Assembly (NCBI RefSeq): GCF_003268635.1
Contig: NZ_CP029639.1
Span: 2,925,501-2,989,500 of the forward strand
DNA from: Paenibacillus sp. DCT19
GTDB taxonomy: Bacteria; Bacillota; Bacilli; Paenibacillales; Paenibacillaceae
Length of the DNA: 64,000 bases
Direction: 5' to 3'
Positions 7,377 through 16,523 of the stretch are shown here, one piece after another. The notes beneath the pieces were generated by a model, which saw only the letters and a program-made list of their open reading frames with translations, searched no databases and had not been told where the DNA came from. The first letter of the stretch is position 1, and every line of letters starts with the position of its first letter. The position numbers were made by a program, and so were the translations under genes.

Positions 7377-9203
7377 ATGTTCTGGAACATAATCGGTATA
7401 GGTTTAATTATCGTTGCGGGTCTTGGTTATGTAGGGTTCAGATACCGGGCGTATCATCGAGAACAACGTACAGATGTGACTGAAGCGGGCAGCTTCACGA
7501 TCGAAAGTTTAACCGAAAAGGTGAAAAACTCACTTCATGAACTAAGCCATGGTCAGCTTGCTGACGCTGGATTGCATGAAGAGGAGTATCGGAGAAGGAT
7601 CAATCAACGAGCTGAAATGCGGAAGGCACTGAAAGGGTGTGTCTCCGGTAATATCAGTGACAAAACTTATGTTAAAAATCTAATAAGTGATCTGTTAACA
7701 CGAAGCATAGGGCTGAATAAGTCGAATGTGGATGAGGTCATTCCTTTTGCAGAACCTGAACTTCTAACAAGTCAGGATCAATTCGAAATTGTATTTTATC
7801 TCTACCAGCAGCAATTCGGCATCGATGCGTTATCCCGTCTGATTGATACGTATGATCTGGGTAAACTGCGAATGGAAGAAGGCATCCAGGATGGGGGAGG
7901 ATTTTATATCTCTGAGGAAGATATTCAATATGTGTTTGAATGCGAGTATCGGGAGCTTGGATTCAGAGAGAAAACAGATATCATTGTGCAACGTATCTAC
8001 CAACACTACAAAGGATTCTCGGTTGTAGATGAAATTCGAGATCAACGTATTGACGGCGTGAGTGGTGGAGTTAGTGGCATGCTTGATGCGCTGCAGGATG
8101 TACGACTTCGCCAGCCTAGTTCGTGGAATGATTTGTTGGAAGGCGGGCTTGAAGATCCTCAGACGGAAGCTCCATTGAACGGTATGCAAAGTGTGTGGAT
8201 TTTCTATAAAGGGAAGTCGATTCATCTAGCCTTTCTGTCCTTTGGCAGCATCCGTGAACTGAAAAGGGTATGTCAAAATATTTATAAATATAATTATCCG
8301 GGTCAGCTATCTGAGGCAAATGGTTACAAGGTGAACGAAATGAAGGATGGTTCTCGTGTCGTCGTGGTACGTCCGCCATTTGCAGAGTCATGGGCATTCT
8401 TTGTAAGGAAATTTGATATTCCTAATGCCTCGCTGGAACAACTGATCACAGGTACGAATGCAGAGCTTCCTATAACTATACTGCAGTATCTGATGAAAGG
8501 AAGCCGAATTACTGCAGTGACCGGAGCACAGGGTTCGGGTAAAACAACCTTGTTGATGGCTATGGTGAAACATATCTATGCATCATATACGTTGCGTGTA
8601 CAGGAAATGGCGTTTGAATTGCAGCTTAGACGGATCTATAGCCGCCGTAACATTTTGAGTTTCCGTGAAACTGAGCATATTTCAGGTCAACAAGGGCTCG
8701 ATCTACAGAAAAAAACGGATGGTACAGTCAACATATTAGGTGAGGTTGCCAGTGATGAGGTTGCTGCATGGATGATTCAGATGTCGCAGGTAGCCAGTTT
8801 GTTCACGTTGTTTACGCATCATGCTAAGACATTTCGCGATCTGGTGTTTTCACTTCGAAATTCACTGCTCAAAACAGGGATGTTTCAACATGAGCATATT
8901 GCTGAGGAACAGGTAGTAAGTGTCATTAATTTTGATGTACATATGAAAAAGGATGCCGAGGGACGACGATATATAGAACGAATTACGGAGTGTTTGCCTC
9001 GGGCAGAGCAGAGCGATAGCGTTGAAGAACGCAATGGATTTACGTTTCGAAATGTCGTGGAGTATCAAAATGGCGGCTATGTCGTAACAGCTCCCATTTC
9101 GGACGGAAGCATTATGGATATGCGAGATCAGATGACGTTACAGGATGCTGCGGAATTCGACCGATTTATCGCACAATATTGGGGTGACCACTATGACCAT
9201 TAA
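7377..9203 (+). CDS. CpaF/TadA-type secretion ATPase with N-terminal membrane segment
   Basis: A 608-residue type II/IV secretion ATPase. Walker A is GAQGSGKTTLL at about residues 382-392, a Walker B-like strand is TVNILGEVASDEV, and a conserved His pair is in FTLFTHHAKTF. The first 25 residues (NIIGIGLIIVAGLGYVGF) form a hydrophobic segment, unusual for TadA proteins, which are normally soluble. The ATPase should power assembly of the pseudopilins encoded downstream. The gene begins seven bases after its neighbour and overlaps the next gene by 11. Confidence 0.8.
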   Translation: MFWNIIGIGLIIVAGLGYVGFRYRAYHREQRTDVTEAGSFTIESLTEKVKNSLHELSHGQLADAGLHEEEYRRRINQRAEMRKALKGCVSGNISDKTYVKNLISDLLTRSIGLNKSNVDEVIPFAEPELLTSQDQFEIVFYLYQQQFGIDALSRLIDTYDLGKLRMEEGIQDGGGFYISEEDIQYVFECEYRELGFREKTDIIVQRIYQHYKGFSVVDEIRDQRIDGVSGGVSGMLDALQDVRLRQPSSWNDLLEGGLEDPQTEAPLNGMQSVWIFYKGKSIHLAFLSFGSIRELKRVCQNIYKYNYPGQLSEANGYKVNEMKDGSRVVVVRPPFAESWAFFVRKFDIPNASLEQLITGTNAELPITILQYLMKGSRITAVTGAQGSGKTTLLMAMVKHIYASYTLRVQEMAFELQLRRIYSRRNILSFRETEHISGQQGLDLQKKTDGTVNILGEVASDEVAAWMIQMSQVASLFTLFTHHAKTFRDLVFSLRNSLLKTGMFQHEHIAEEQVVSVINFDVHMKKDAEGRRYIERITECLPRAEQSDSVEERNGFTFRNVVEYQNGGYVVTAPISDGSIMDMRDQMTLQDAAEFDRFIAQYWGDHYDH

Positions 9204-11259
9204 ATCCATACTAACCATCGTATTAGGGATATGTGTCACAGGTATGATTGTCACTTTTCTTATCCTTAGTTTACTTCGACAGAGAGGAGGTGGATCCAAT
9301 AAAAATGTAGCCGCAGGGTTGGCACCTGTTAGTAATCGATCATTAAAGCTCGCATCATTCCTATTGCGACTGTATCGATGGGGGATGAAGGTTCCACTTC
9401 TATCCTCGTACATCGTCCAAGTAAAAAAGCGGATTTCATTCCGACACGTTGGTGATGAACCTGCTCTCAGAAGAAGGACGATGACGGTTGTTCTGATTAT
9501 TGCCGGAGGGTACGGAAGTGTCAGTCTAATTTTGTTCCTCATGCAGCCAGGCATTGCTTTTATTATCTTGTCTGTGCTCTGCGGTGTTGTATTAAACAGT
9601 CTAATCCTGGATATGTATCTGAATCAAATCGAAAAACGACTATTGGTACAGATGCTTGAATTGTTTGCAGATGTTCGTCATCGGTATCACCAGCATGGAA
9701 TGATTGAGGAAGCACTCTATGAAGCAGGCGAGTTAGGTAACGGAGAAGCTGCCGAGCAAGTGATGCTTATATACGAAGCGCTGACGTCGCCTGATCCGAG
9801 TGAAGCATTAGAACGATACTATGAAGTTGCGCCGAATCGTTTTCTTAAGGGTTTTGCGGGGATATCCTACATGGTCATGGAGTTTGGGGATAAGGATCGA
9901 GCACAGGGTTCCATCTATCTGAAGGGATTAAGCAATCTTACCCAGGAAATTCATTTAGAAATACTGCGCCGGGATAAGTTAGATTATCTGTTAAAAGGTC
10001 TAAACATCATTGCTCTTGCTCCTGTGTTGTTCACAGCTCCCATTGAACGTTGGGCGAGAGGCAGCTTTCCAACGATGGATGAATTTTATCGCAGCAAGCT
10101 TGGGTTTATCACCAAAATATCAATATACATCATCATCATCCTGGCTTACTTGTTATTACAAAGGTTACAGCAGTATGATGAAACGCGCTTTCGAGCTGGT
10201 AGAAAGCAAACTTTGTTTGCACGCATGTTGTATAACCAGATATTCATTCGTAAATTGGCGATGTTATTCGCCCCCAAACCAGGAAGCACTCAGTACAGCC
10301 AGACGGTAAGACTTATGCGGGAGAGCAGCTCAGAGTTAAAGTATGAATGGTTAGCCATTCGAAGGTTAGTTTTGTTTGTGACCTGTTTCATTCTAAGTAT
10401 AATGTGCGTGTTATTGTTGCATCAGGTTGAACGAAATCACATTATGTATGACCCGGTGCGAGACGATCGGATGTTTGGAGCGATGGCTGAAGCCGAGCTG
10501 GAGCAGGCCAAAGAAAAAGCAGCCCTGGATCGATCTGTCATGCAGAAGATTAAAATGAACCGTTGGGCTAGTTATGATGATATCGCTAGCACCTTACAAC
10601 AGAGCTCACCTGTTCAACTAGATCATGATACACAGACTGAGGTCATTGCGAGAATTATGAAAAAGATGGATTCGTATAACAAGCAGTTCTTGCACTGGTG
10701 GGAAGTTATTATTGCTGTTGTCATCGGGATAGCAGGATTTTATCTACCAATCTGGTTAATGCTGTTTCAGCGTAAAATGCGCAGTATGGATATGCGACAT
10801 GAGATTTATCAATTCCAGACGGTCATATCCATATTACGTGAGATGGATCGAATGTCTGTCGAGGAGATTCTGGAATGGTTAAATCGATTTGCTGTCATTT
10901 TCAAACGTCCGCTCCAAAAGTGTCTACTGCATTTTGAACATGGGCCAGAGGATGCACTGGAGCAATTAAAGACAGATGCCGGATTGCCTGAGTTTCAGCG
11001 GCTGGTTGATAAATTACAACTTGCTCTTGGTAGAATTTCGATTCGTGAAGCGTTCGATGATTTGGATAGTATGATGGCTTTCTATTTCGAACAGCGTAAG
11101 CAGGAATATACCAAAATGATTGATGCCAAAGCAGCTTGGGGACGAATGATCGGATTTACTCCGATGTATGCTCTAATTTTCCTATATCTTGTCATCCCAC
11201 TTGTTGGAATGAGTTTCTTACAAATGAACATGTATTATGAACAGATTCAGAAGCTGTGA
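9193..11259 (+). CDS. Fused TadB-TadC-like inner-membrane platform protein
   Basis: A 688-residue membrane protein. ATG 9193 overlaps the end of the ATPase gene. It has an N-terminal TM helix, a TM pair near residues 98-135, a cytoplasmic GspF-like helical region (LVQMLELFADVRHRYHQHGMI) and further TM helices near 280 and 315. This layout then repeats: TM near 395, TM pair near 505, a second region (MRHEIYQFQTVISILREMD) and a final TM near 665. Canonical Tad loci encode TadB and TadC separately, so this reads as a fusion of the two. It forms the membrane platform driven by the CpaF-like ATPase. Confidence 0.65.
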   Translation: MTIKSILTIVLGICVTGMIVTFLILSLLRQRGGGSNKNVAAGLAPVSNRSLKLASFLLRLYRWGMKVPLLSSYIVQVKKRISFRHVGDEPALRRRTMTVVLIIAGGYGSVSLILFLMQPGIAFIILSVLCGVVLNSLILDMYLNQIEKRLLVQMLELFADVRHRYHQHGMIEEALYEAGELGNGEAAEQVMLIYEALTSPDPSEALERYYEVAPNRFLKGFAGISYMVMEFGDKDRAQGSIYLKGLSNLTQEIHLEILRRDKLDYLLKGLNIIALAPVLFTAPIERWARGSFPTMDEFYRSKLGFITKISIYIIIILAYLLLQRLQQYDETRFRAGRKQTLFARMLYNQIFIRKLAMLFAPKPGSTQYSQTVRLMRESSSELKYEWLAIRRLVLFVTCFILSIMCVLLLHQVERNHIMYDPVRDDRMFGAMAEAELEQAKEKAALDRSVMQKIKMNRWASYDDIASTLQQSSPVQLDHDTQTEVIARIMKKMDSYNKQFLHWWEVIIAVVIGIAGFYLPIWLMLFQRKMRSMDMRHEIYQFQTVISILREMDRMSVEEILEWLNRFAVIFKRPLQKCLLHFEHGPEDALEQLKTDAGLPEFQRLVDKLQLALGRISIREAFDDLDSMMAFYFEQRKQEYTKMIDAKAAWGRMIGFTPMYALIFLYLVIPLVGMSFLQMNMYYEQIQKL

Positions 11260-11289
11260 TCAATAAAGTGTTCAAAAAGTAAAACTGAA

Positions 11290-11317
11290 TTAGCATTAAA
11301 ACGGCTTTCGTTATAAT
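11290..11317 (+). promoter_or_regulatory. Possible internal promoter before the pseudopilin genes
   Basis: TTAGCA at 11290-11295, a 16-base spacer and TATAAT at 11312-11317, 30 bases before the first pseudopilin-like gene. The -35 is poor. Extra transcription of the small structural subunits would make sense, but only the -10 is convincing. Confidence 0.35.
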
Positions 11318-11346
11318 CAAATTCTATATTAATTGGAGGATTTATC

Positions 11347-11832
11347 ATGAATAATGCATCAAGCGCTTTAAAGGTGGCAGCAGGGATCTTTTTGACCATT
11401 GCGCTCATTACTATCGTAGTTTTGCTCTTTATCTCAGCACAGGAAGCTACCAAGACTGCACAGAACAATTTCGCCGATATCCAGACAGAATTGTCTCAGG
11501 CTGCCTTTACAGTATATGACGGTACTACAATTAGTGGATCACAGGTTACCAATGCATTGCGGAAATACGCAGACAAAGACCAATTCGGCATTCAGGTGAT
11601 TACAGGTAAAAACAAAGGTGGACAATGGTATGGTAATGAGTTGAATATCTCCCAAGACCTCAATAATGAGAGTTATGGCTCAGTGATCAAAACGAATGAA
11701 AAGGTAGGAAATATTAATCAAACGATGAGTGAAAAAGAGAATCAGTATGTGAATCCAAGTGGGAAGTTCAAAGCACTTATCGTGAAGGATAAATCGAATG
11801 TGGTCAGAGGACTCATTTTCCAGCAATCCTAA
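11347..11832 (+). CDS. Pseudopilin-like single-TM protein
   Basis: A 161-residue protein with one N-terminal helix (VAAGIFLTIALITIVVLLF, about residues 10-28) and an extracellular part. TATATTAATTGGAGG just before ATG 11347 is a strong start site. The body contains ISGSQVTNALRKY followed by FGIQVITG, a pattern echoed in the next gene. The classical prepilin peptidase site with Glu at +5 is absent, so processing is uncertain. By position it would be the major subunit of the tad-like fibre or a pseudopilus; this is inference. Confidence 0.55.
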   Translation: MNNASSALKVAAGIFLTIALITIVVLLFISAQEATKTAQNNFADIQTELSQAAFTVYDGTTISGSQVTNALRKYADKDQFGIQVITGKNKGGQWYGNELNISQDLNNESYGSVIKTNEKVGNINQTMSEKENQYVNPSGKFKALIVKDKSNVVRGLIFQQS

Positions 11833-11848
11833 CAGGAGTGGGTTATAG

Positions 11849-12247
11849 ATGTTCAGAAACGCTCAACAGCTTATGTTGTTCAGTACGGCAGCTGTCCTTT
11901 TTGTGACAGCCTGCCTGTACGGGCAACAACTAATTAGAACGATGACTGATGCTCTTATCAACACGACACAAATTACAGTAGAGATGGAAGGAAGAATGAA
12001 CACAACGCTCCATACAACGAGTCCAAAGAGATATAGCGGTGTTGAAGTGTTACATACCGTAAGGCAAATGACCGGGACATCCATTATGGTGGAAGTGGAC
12101 GGACAGGCACATATGATAGACCCCTTAATAAATAGAAAGAAGACCATTCCCGTTCAGCTCAGCAGCACATATAGACCAGAGTTCGTCAGAGATGAACAGG
12201 GAGTGCTGTTGAAAATCCAATTCTGGAAGGAGGTCAGCGTTCATTGA
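11849..12247 (+). CDS. Second pseudopilin-like single-TM protein
   Basis: A 132-residue protein with an N-terminal membrane helix (MLFSTAAVLFVTACLYG) and a short outer domain. YSGVEVLHTVRQM followed by IMVEVDGQ matches the SGxxVxxxxR plus hydrophobic strand pattern of the preceding gene, so the two may be diverged paralogues. It begins 16 bases after the previous stop with ACAGGAGTGG as ribosome-binding site and overlaps the next gene by four bases. I cannot name a function beyond pseudopilin-like. Confidence 0.45.
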   Translation: MFRNAQQLMLFSTAAVLFVTACLYGQQLIRTMTDALINTTQITVEMEGRMNTTLHTTSPKRYSGVEVLHTVRQMTGTSIMVEVDGQAHMIDPLINRKKTIPVQLSSTYRPEFVRDEQGVLLKIQFWKEVSVH

Positions 12248-12795
12248 TTAATGCTGCATCCAAGCTACTCGCAGTTATGTTAGCTGTAATCCTGCTGTAC
12301 ATCTATCCAACGGCTGAGACGGCTGACCGACAGGATGATCTGGCGAGAATGACCGTGAATCAGAGCGTTATACATTTTGTAGATGCGGTTAGAACCAAAG
12401 GGTATATCTCACCAGCTATGTACAGCGAATTGGAAGAACAATTGGCGCGAACAGGTAATGCGTATGAGATTCTGATTGAACATTTACACAAAAAATATGT
12501 ACCACATTATACCGACCCAATGAATCAAAATACGTTCACAGGTACGTATGAAACCGTTGAGGATGGGTATTACAATCGACAGATTAAAGATCGGTTATTC
12601 CCTGCTGCAAGTGGGTTAACTGCTGACGACCCCGGACGTAGATATACGCTAGTCATGGGCGATTTTATTACGATAACCGTCCAAAGCACCAATCGGACAT
12701 CCAGTATGTTGATCCGGGAATGGTTGAATGGAACACCCACTGCACCTGCTGTGCTCACCACCTATGGAGGTATGGTTTTAAATGAAGATTACTGA
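12244..12795 (+). CDS. Small membrane-anchored protein of the tad-like locus
   Basis: A 183-residue protein starting at TTG 12244 after AAGGAGG. An N-terminal hydrophobic stretch (LLAVMLAVILLYIYPTA) is followed by an acidic/polar outer domain with FVDAVRTKGYISPAMYSELE, a motif also known in other small TadE/TadG-like Firmicutes proteins. The role is probably as a minor pseudopilin. It overlaps the next gene by 14 bases. No enzymatic motif is visible. Confidence 0.45.
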   Translation: MINAASKLLAVMLAVILLYIYPTAETADRQDDLARMTVNQSVIHFVDAVRTKGYISPAMYSELEEQLARTGNAYEILIEHLHKKYVPHYTDPMNQNTFTGTYETVEDGYYNRQIKDRLFPAASGLTADDPGRRYTLVMGDFITITVQSTNRTSSMLIREWLNGTPTAPAVLTTYGGMVLNEDY

Positions 12796-13776
12796 TTTTT
12801 CAATTTTATTTGTAATTATCTTCTTGCCACTATTCTGGATTGTATCCCTTCATACGCGGGATGCTGAGGAAGCACAGCTTTTAAGCCAAAAGTATAGGTC
12901 TGCATTGCAGACTGCTGTGCTCGATGCAGGAGCAGTAATGCATCAAAATGAAAAGCAAAATAATGAAGCAGGCTATGATTCTACGAAATTTGTGAAGGCG
13001 GATAAGGAATTAGCCTTGCTTACATTTACACAAACGATGGCCTTGAATATGGAATTCAGGATGATCCGGCTGCTATTCGATCATTATTTGATTACATACC
13101 GGCAATTGTTGTACTGGATTATGATGGATACTACATTTTGGCTAAGGAAGCGGAAATGACAGGAAATACCGAGCTTACATACAAGCAAGTCTGGAGTCCC
13201 AAGAAACCATATACATATGCAGATCCAAACGGCAGCAGCATTAACTTTACATTGGATGGATATGTATACGCTTATGATGCTATCCAAGGGAAATGGATTG
13301 AAGGTTTTCAGAAGGAACTGGCATCTAACACGCAAATCCCATTGTTACAGGATACCGACACATTTGAGCAAGTGAGACGAAGTTGGATTGTGACCAGTGT
13401 TCAGGAAGATCTTGCTGATGTTATTAATCGTCATAACGAATTCGCGCGTAGAAATGGCATATCTTATACGTTTACGTTACCGTTAATCCCGCAGGAGGAT
13501 TGGTATAATTCGATTAACGATACAGGTATTATGGCATTTATCCAAGGTATACCTGTAGGGGATCAAAAAGTTAATAATTATGCTATTGGTGGAGGCAGAC
13601 TTGTGAAGAAGACGGCAGTGGTCGGAGGAGTAGATCCATCAACTGGAGTCAAATATTACTATCCTTCTACATGTAACTATGGCTATAGAGCAGAAGAGGT
13701 CTTTGGCGACGGAAAACAAGCTGCAGCGCAAGGTTATTTTGAGCGTAATTGTTATGTCAGTGAACAAGCTCCATAA
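12782..13776 (+). CDS. Large pseudopilin/TadG-like protein (frameshifted as sequenced)
   Basis: A protein of about 331 residues encoded in two frames. It begins with a membrane helix (FSILFVIIFLPLFWIVSL), then a helical region. Near 13047 the frame shifts: restoring one base reads ALNYGIQDDPAAIRSLFDY and continues through VVLDYDGYYIL into the downstream frame to 13776. The outer region is rich in Tyr and Gly and has Cys near the end (STCNYG, ERNCYV) that could form a disulfide. It is the last gene of the locus. A TadG-like tip or adaptor role is possible but unproven. Confidence 0.5.
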
Positions 13777-13899
13777 GTGAAAAAGTTTGCAAGAAGACAT
13801 TACTTTCAGAAAAGACAGGTACGTGCTAGAATAGGTCTTTGGTACAATGTCTAAATTAGTGATTAAGTAATGTCAAATAGATAGGAGCAACCTCATCTT

Positions 13900-15449
13900 A
13901 TGAGTTTATTGTCAGTTGAGAACGTGAGTCACAATTTTGGAGATCGCACGTTATTTAAAAATGTATCTTTTCGTTTACTGTCAGGTGAGCGAGTAGGTCT
14001 TGTTGGAGCAAATGGTGTAGGCAAATCCACGCTAATGAATATTTTGACTGGGAAATTGCTTAAAGATAGTGGGAAAGTAGAATGGACACCTAAAGTTCGT
14101 TATGGATATTTGGATCAGCATACCAAGCTTACGCCAGGTAAAACGATCCGGGATGTGCTGAAGGATGCATTCTTGCCACTGCTTGAGTTGGAAAAAGAAA
14201 TGATGGCAATTACCGATCAGATGGCCGATGCTGACCCTGAGCAATTGGAACAGTTGCTTGAGGAAATGGGCGACATCCAAGAGCAGTTGGAGCAGGGCGA
14301 TTTTTATTTGATCGATGTAAAGGTAGAAGAGATGGCAAATGGTCTGGGGCTGTCCGTTATCGGGCTTGATCGTGACGTTGCTTCACTTAGTGGGGGTCAG
14401 CGTACCAAGGTACTTCTGGCTAAGCTTCTCTTGGAGAAGCCGACAGCGCTTCTGCTGGATGAACCTACGAACTACCTGGATGTAGAGCATATCGAATGGC
14501 TGACCCGGTATTTGAAGGATTACCCGTATGCTTTTATCTTGATCTCCCATGATACAGAGTTCATGAATGAAGTAGTTAACGTGATCTATCACTTGGAATT
14601 TGCCAAGTTGACAAGATATGCTGCGAACTACAACAAGTTTCTTGAGATGGCAGATATGCAGAAGGCTCAGCATATTGATGCTTATGAGAAGCAACAGGAG
14701 TATATCAAAAAGCAGGAAGACTTCATCCAGCGGAATAAAGCACGTGCATCTACATCAGGTCGTGCGAAGAGCCGTGAGAAGCAATTGGGCAAAATTGAAC
14801 GGATTGATCGTCCGGATGAGGCAGCCAAACCTACTTTCAAATTCAAAGATGCTCGTGCCAGCAGTAAAACGGTGTTTGAGGGCGTTGATTTTGAAATTGG
14901 ATATTCTCATGCCTTATTACCTAAAATGACAATGACCATTGAACGTGGCGAAAAGATCGCCATCGTGGGTTGTAACGGTGTGGGTAAATCCACACTACTC
15001 AAAACGATTCTGGTAAAATTCCGCCAATCAGTGGCAAAACATTTTTGGGAGATTATCTGGAAACCGCTTATTTTGAGCAGGAGGTACGAGCGGGGAATAT
15101 CACTCCAATCGAGGATGTATGGAATGAATTTTCGCATCTGACGCAGAATGAGGTTAGGGGACATCTGGCACGTTGTGGATTAAAAAACGAACATATTACT
15201 CGTCCGCTTAACATGCTCAGTGGTGGAGAACAAGCGAAAGTGCGCTTGTGCAAATTGTTAATGCGCGAAAGCAACTGGATTTTGTTTGATGAGCCGACCA
15301 ATCACCTTGATGTAACAGCCAAAGCTGAACTGAAGCGCGCCCTGCAAGAATTCAAGGGCACAGTGCTTCTCGTATCTCACGAACCTGATTTCTACGAGGA
15401 TTGGGTTACGAAGACCTGGGATGTTGAAGCTTGGTCTGAGCAAAATTAG
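13900..15449 (+). CDS. ABC-F protein, YfmM-sized (frameshifted as sequenced)
   Basis: A soluble duplicated ATPase of about 516 residues with no membrane domain. The first ATPase half has GANGVGKST, LSGGQRTK and LLLDEPTNYLD; the charged linker runs to about residue 300; the second half has GCNGVGKST, LSGGEQAK and ILFDEPTNHLD. The frame breaks at 15012-15013: adding one G gives KTILGKIPPISGKTFLGDYLE. ABC-F proteins act on ribosomes, as translation factors or antibiotic-protection proteins. The size and sequence resemble B. subtilis YfmM, which is not a clear resistance factor. It stands alone between the tad-like locus and the thi operon. Confidence 0.8.
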
Positions 15450-15482
15450 TCTACGTAGTCAAACGGGAATCTGAAATCCTCG

Positions 15483-15511
15483 GTGACAAAAAAAGGACTC
15501 TATGGTAATAT
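15483..15511 (+). promoter_or_regulatory. Promoter of the thi operon
   Basis: GTGACA at 15483-15488, a 17-base spacer and TAATAT at 15506-15511, with TGG just before it as an extended -10. It lies 18 bases upstream of the TPP riboswitch. Confidence 0.55.
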
Positions 15512-15528
15512 AGGCTACAACTTCATAT

Positions 15529-15622
15529 CAACACTAGGGGGCCGCACGATGCGGCTGAGATGGAAGAATGCGATTCCGGACCCTTTGCACCTGATCTGGA
15601 TCATACCAGCGTAGGGAAGTGG
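15529..15622 (+). promoter_or_regulatory. TPP riboswitch (THI element) aptamer
   Basis: The conserved THI-box blocks are all present: ACTAGGGGGCCG at the 5' side, GGCTGAGATGG in the middle, then GACCCTTTGCACCTGATCTG and CCAGCGTAGGGAAGTGG at the 3' side. It binds thiamine pyrophosphate and lies in the leader of tenI-thiO-thiS-thiG-thiF. A terminator follows at 15792-15819. Confidence 0.95.
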
Positions 15623-15791
15623 CGCGTTTTCGTTTATTAGGAACAGCACTCAGCATGAATGAGAGAATGCCTGTAGCTAAGAGAACAGCATGTTGTTTCT
15701 ATGAGATTTTGCAATGGGGTATTCATTGCATGAATAGAACCTCTGTGTGTTGTTCAACACTTATTAAACGAATCAAAGCATATATTTCGCA

Positions 15792-15819
15792 GCCACTCCC
15801 CTACGGGAGTGGCCTTTTT
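15792..15819 (+). terminator. Riboswitch-controlled terminator before tenI
   Basis: GCCACTCCC, loop CTAC, GGGAGTGGC, then CTTTTT. The left arm can instead pair with GGGAAGTGGC at the 3' end of the aptamer (9 pairs, one bulged A), which gives an antiterminator when TPP is absent. About 170 bases separate the two partners. Confidence 0.8.
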
Positions 15820-15852
15820 GTTATGTCATTGTTTAAGAGAGGAGGTTATCTT

Positions 15853-16504
15853 TTGGTAATTACTGAAGAACATGACTCCAATGTCACAGCTTCTTTTGAG
15901 CTGCATGTTATCTCTCAAGGCGTAGGGAATTTGCACAACTTTGTAAGTGTATCGAAGGATATATGGCCATGGGTCGACTATATTCATATTCGAGAAAAAC
16001 AACAGCCACCTAAACAGCGTAGGAGTGGGCAAACCAACTGCATCAATCAGGCGTTCCGTCTGATCGGATTGTGATTAATGGTGTGCATGAAGTGGGTCAA
16101 GGTGAAGGGTTGGCAGGTGTGCATTGGGGTCAGGAAGATTTCTCTAAAAGCGCGTTATCTATTAGTGACATTCGAAAACGGATTCGCATCGGTGTATCCG
16201 TTCATTCTGTAGCTGAAGCCAAGGCTGCTGAGCAACGGGGTGTAGACTATGTTTTTTTCGGTCATATCTATGACTCCAATAGCAAACCAGATATTCAGCC
16301 TAGAGGGCTGAAGCAGCTAGCTGAAGTGTGCACTAATGTAACTATTCCAGTAATTGCAATCGGTGGCATTGGGTTGAGCACGTTCGTGACCTTCGCAGAG
16401 CTGGAGCAAGAGGCATTGCTGTCATATCACATATCTGGGCGAGTGAGAATCCAAAGCATGCGATTCGTGTACTAAGACAGGCGATCGTAGAATCGGAAGG
16501 TTAA
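15853..16504 (+). CDS. tenI: Thiazole tautomerase TenI (two frameshifts as sequenced)
   Basis: Start TTG 15853 follows GAGGAGGT. The conceptual protein of about 217 residues reads FELHVIS, VDYIHIREK, then after a break at 16022-16023 (one missing base, probably G) HQSGVPSDRIVING, VSVHSVAEAKAAE, FGHIYDS and IPVIAIGGI. A second break at 16371-16373 precedes EHVRDLRRAGARGIAVISHI. The HIREK and GHIxxxxSKP motifs fit TenI rather than ThiE. TenI aromatises the thiazole carboxylate phosphate made by ThiG. It is the first gene under the TPP riboswitch. Confidence 0.8.
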
Positions 16505-16523
16505 TCTTGAGCAAGGAGATGAG

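Noticed and set aside
11268..11287. TGTTCAAAAAGT after the tadB-tadC fusion, resembling the repeat end
   Set aside because: Only 12 bases match, shorter than the 34-base fragment at 51535, and chance is not excluded.
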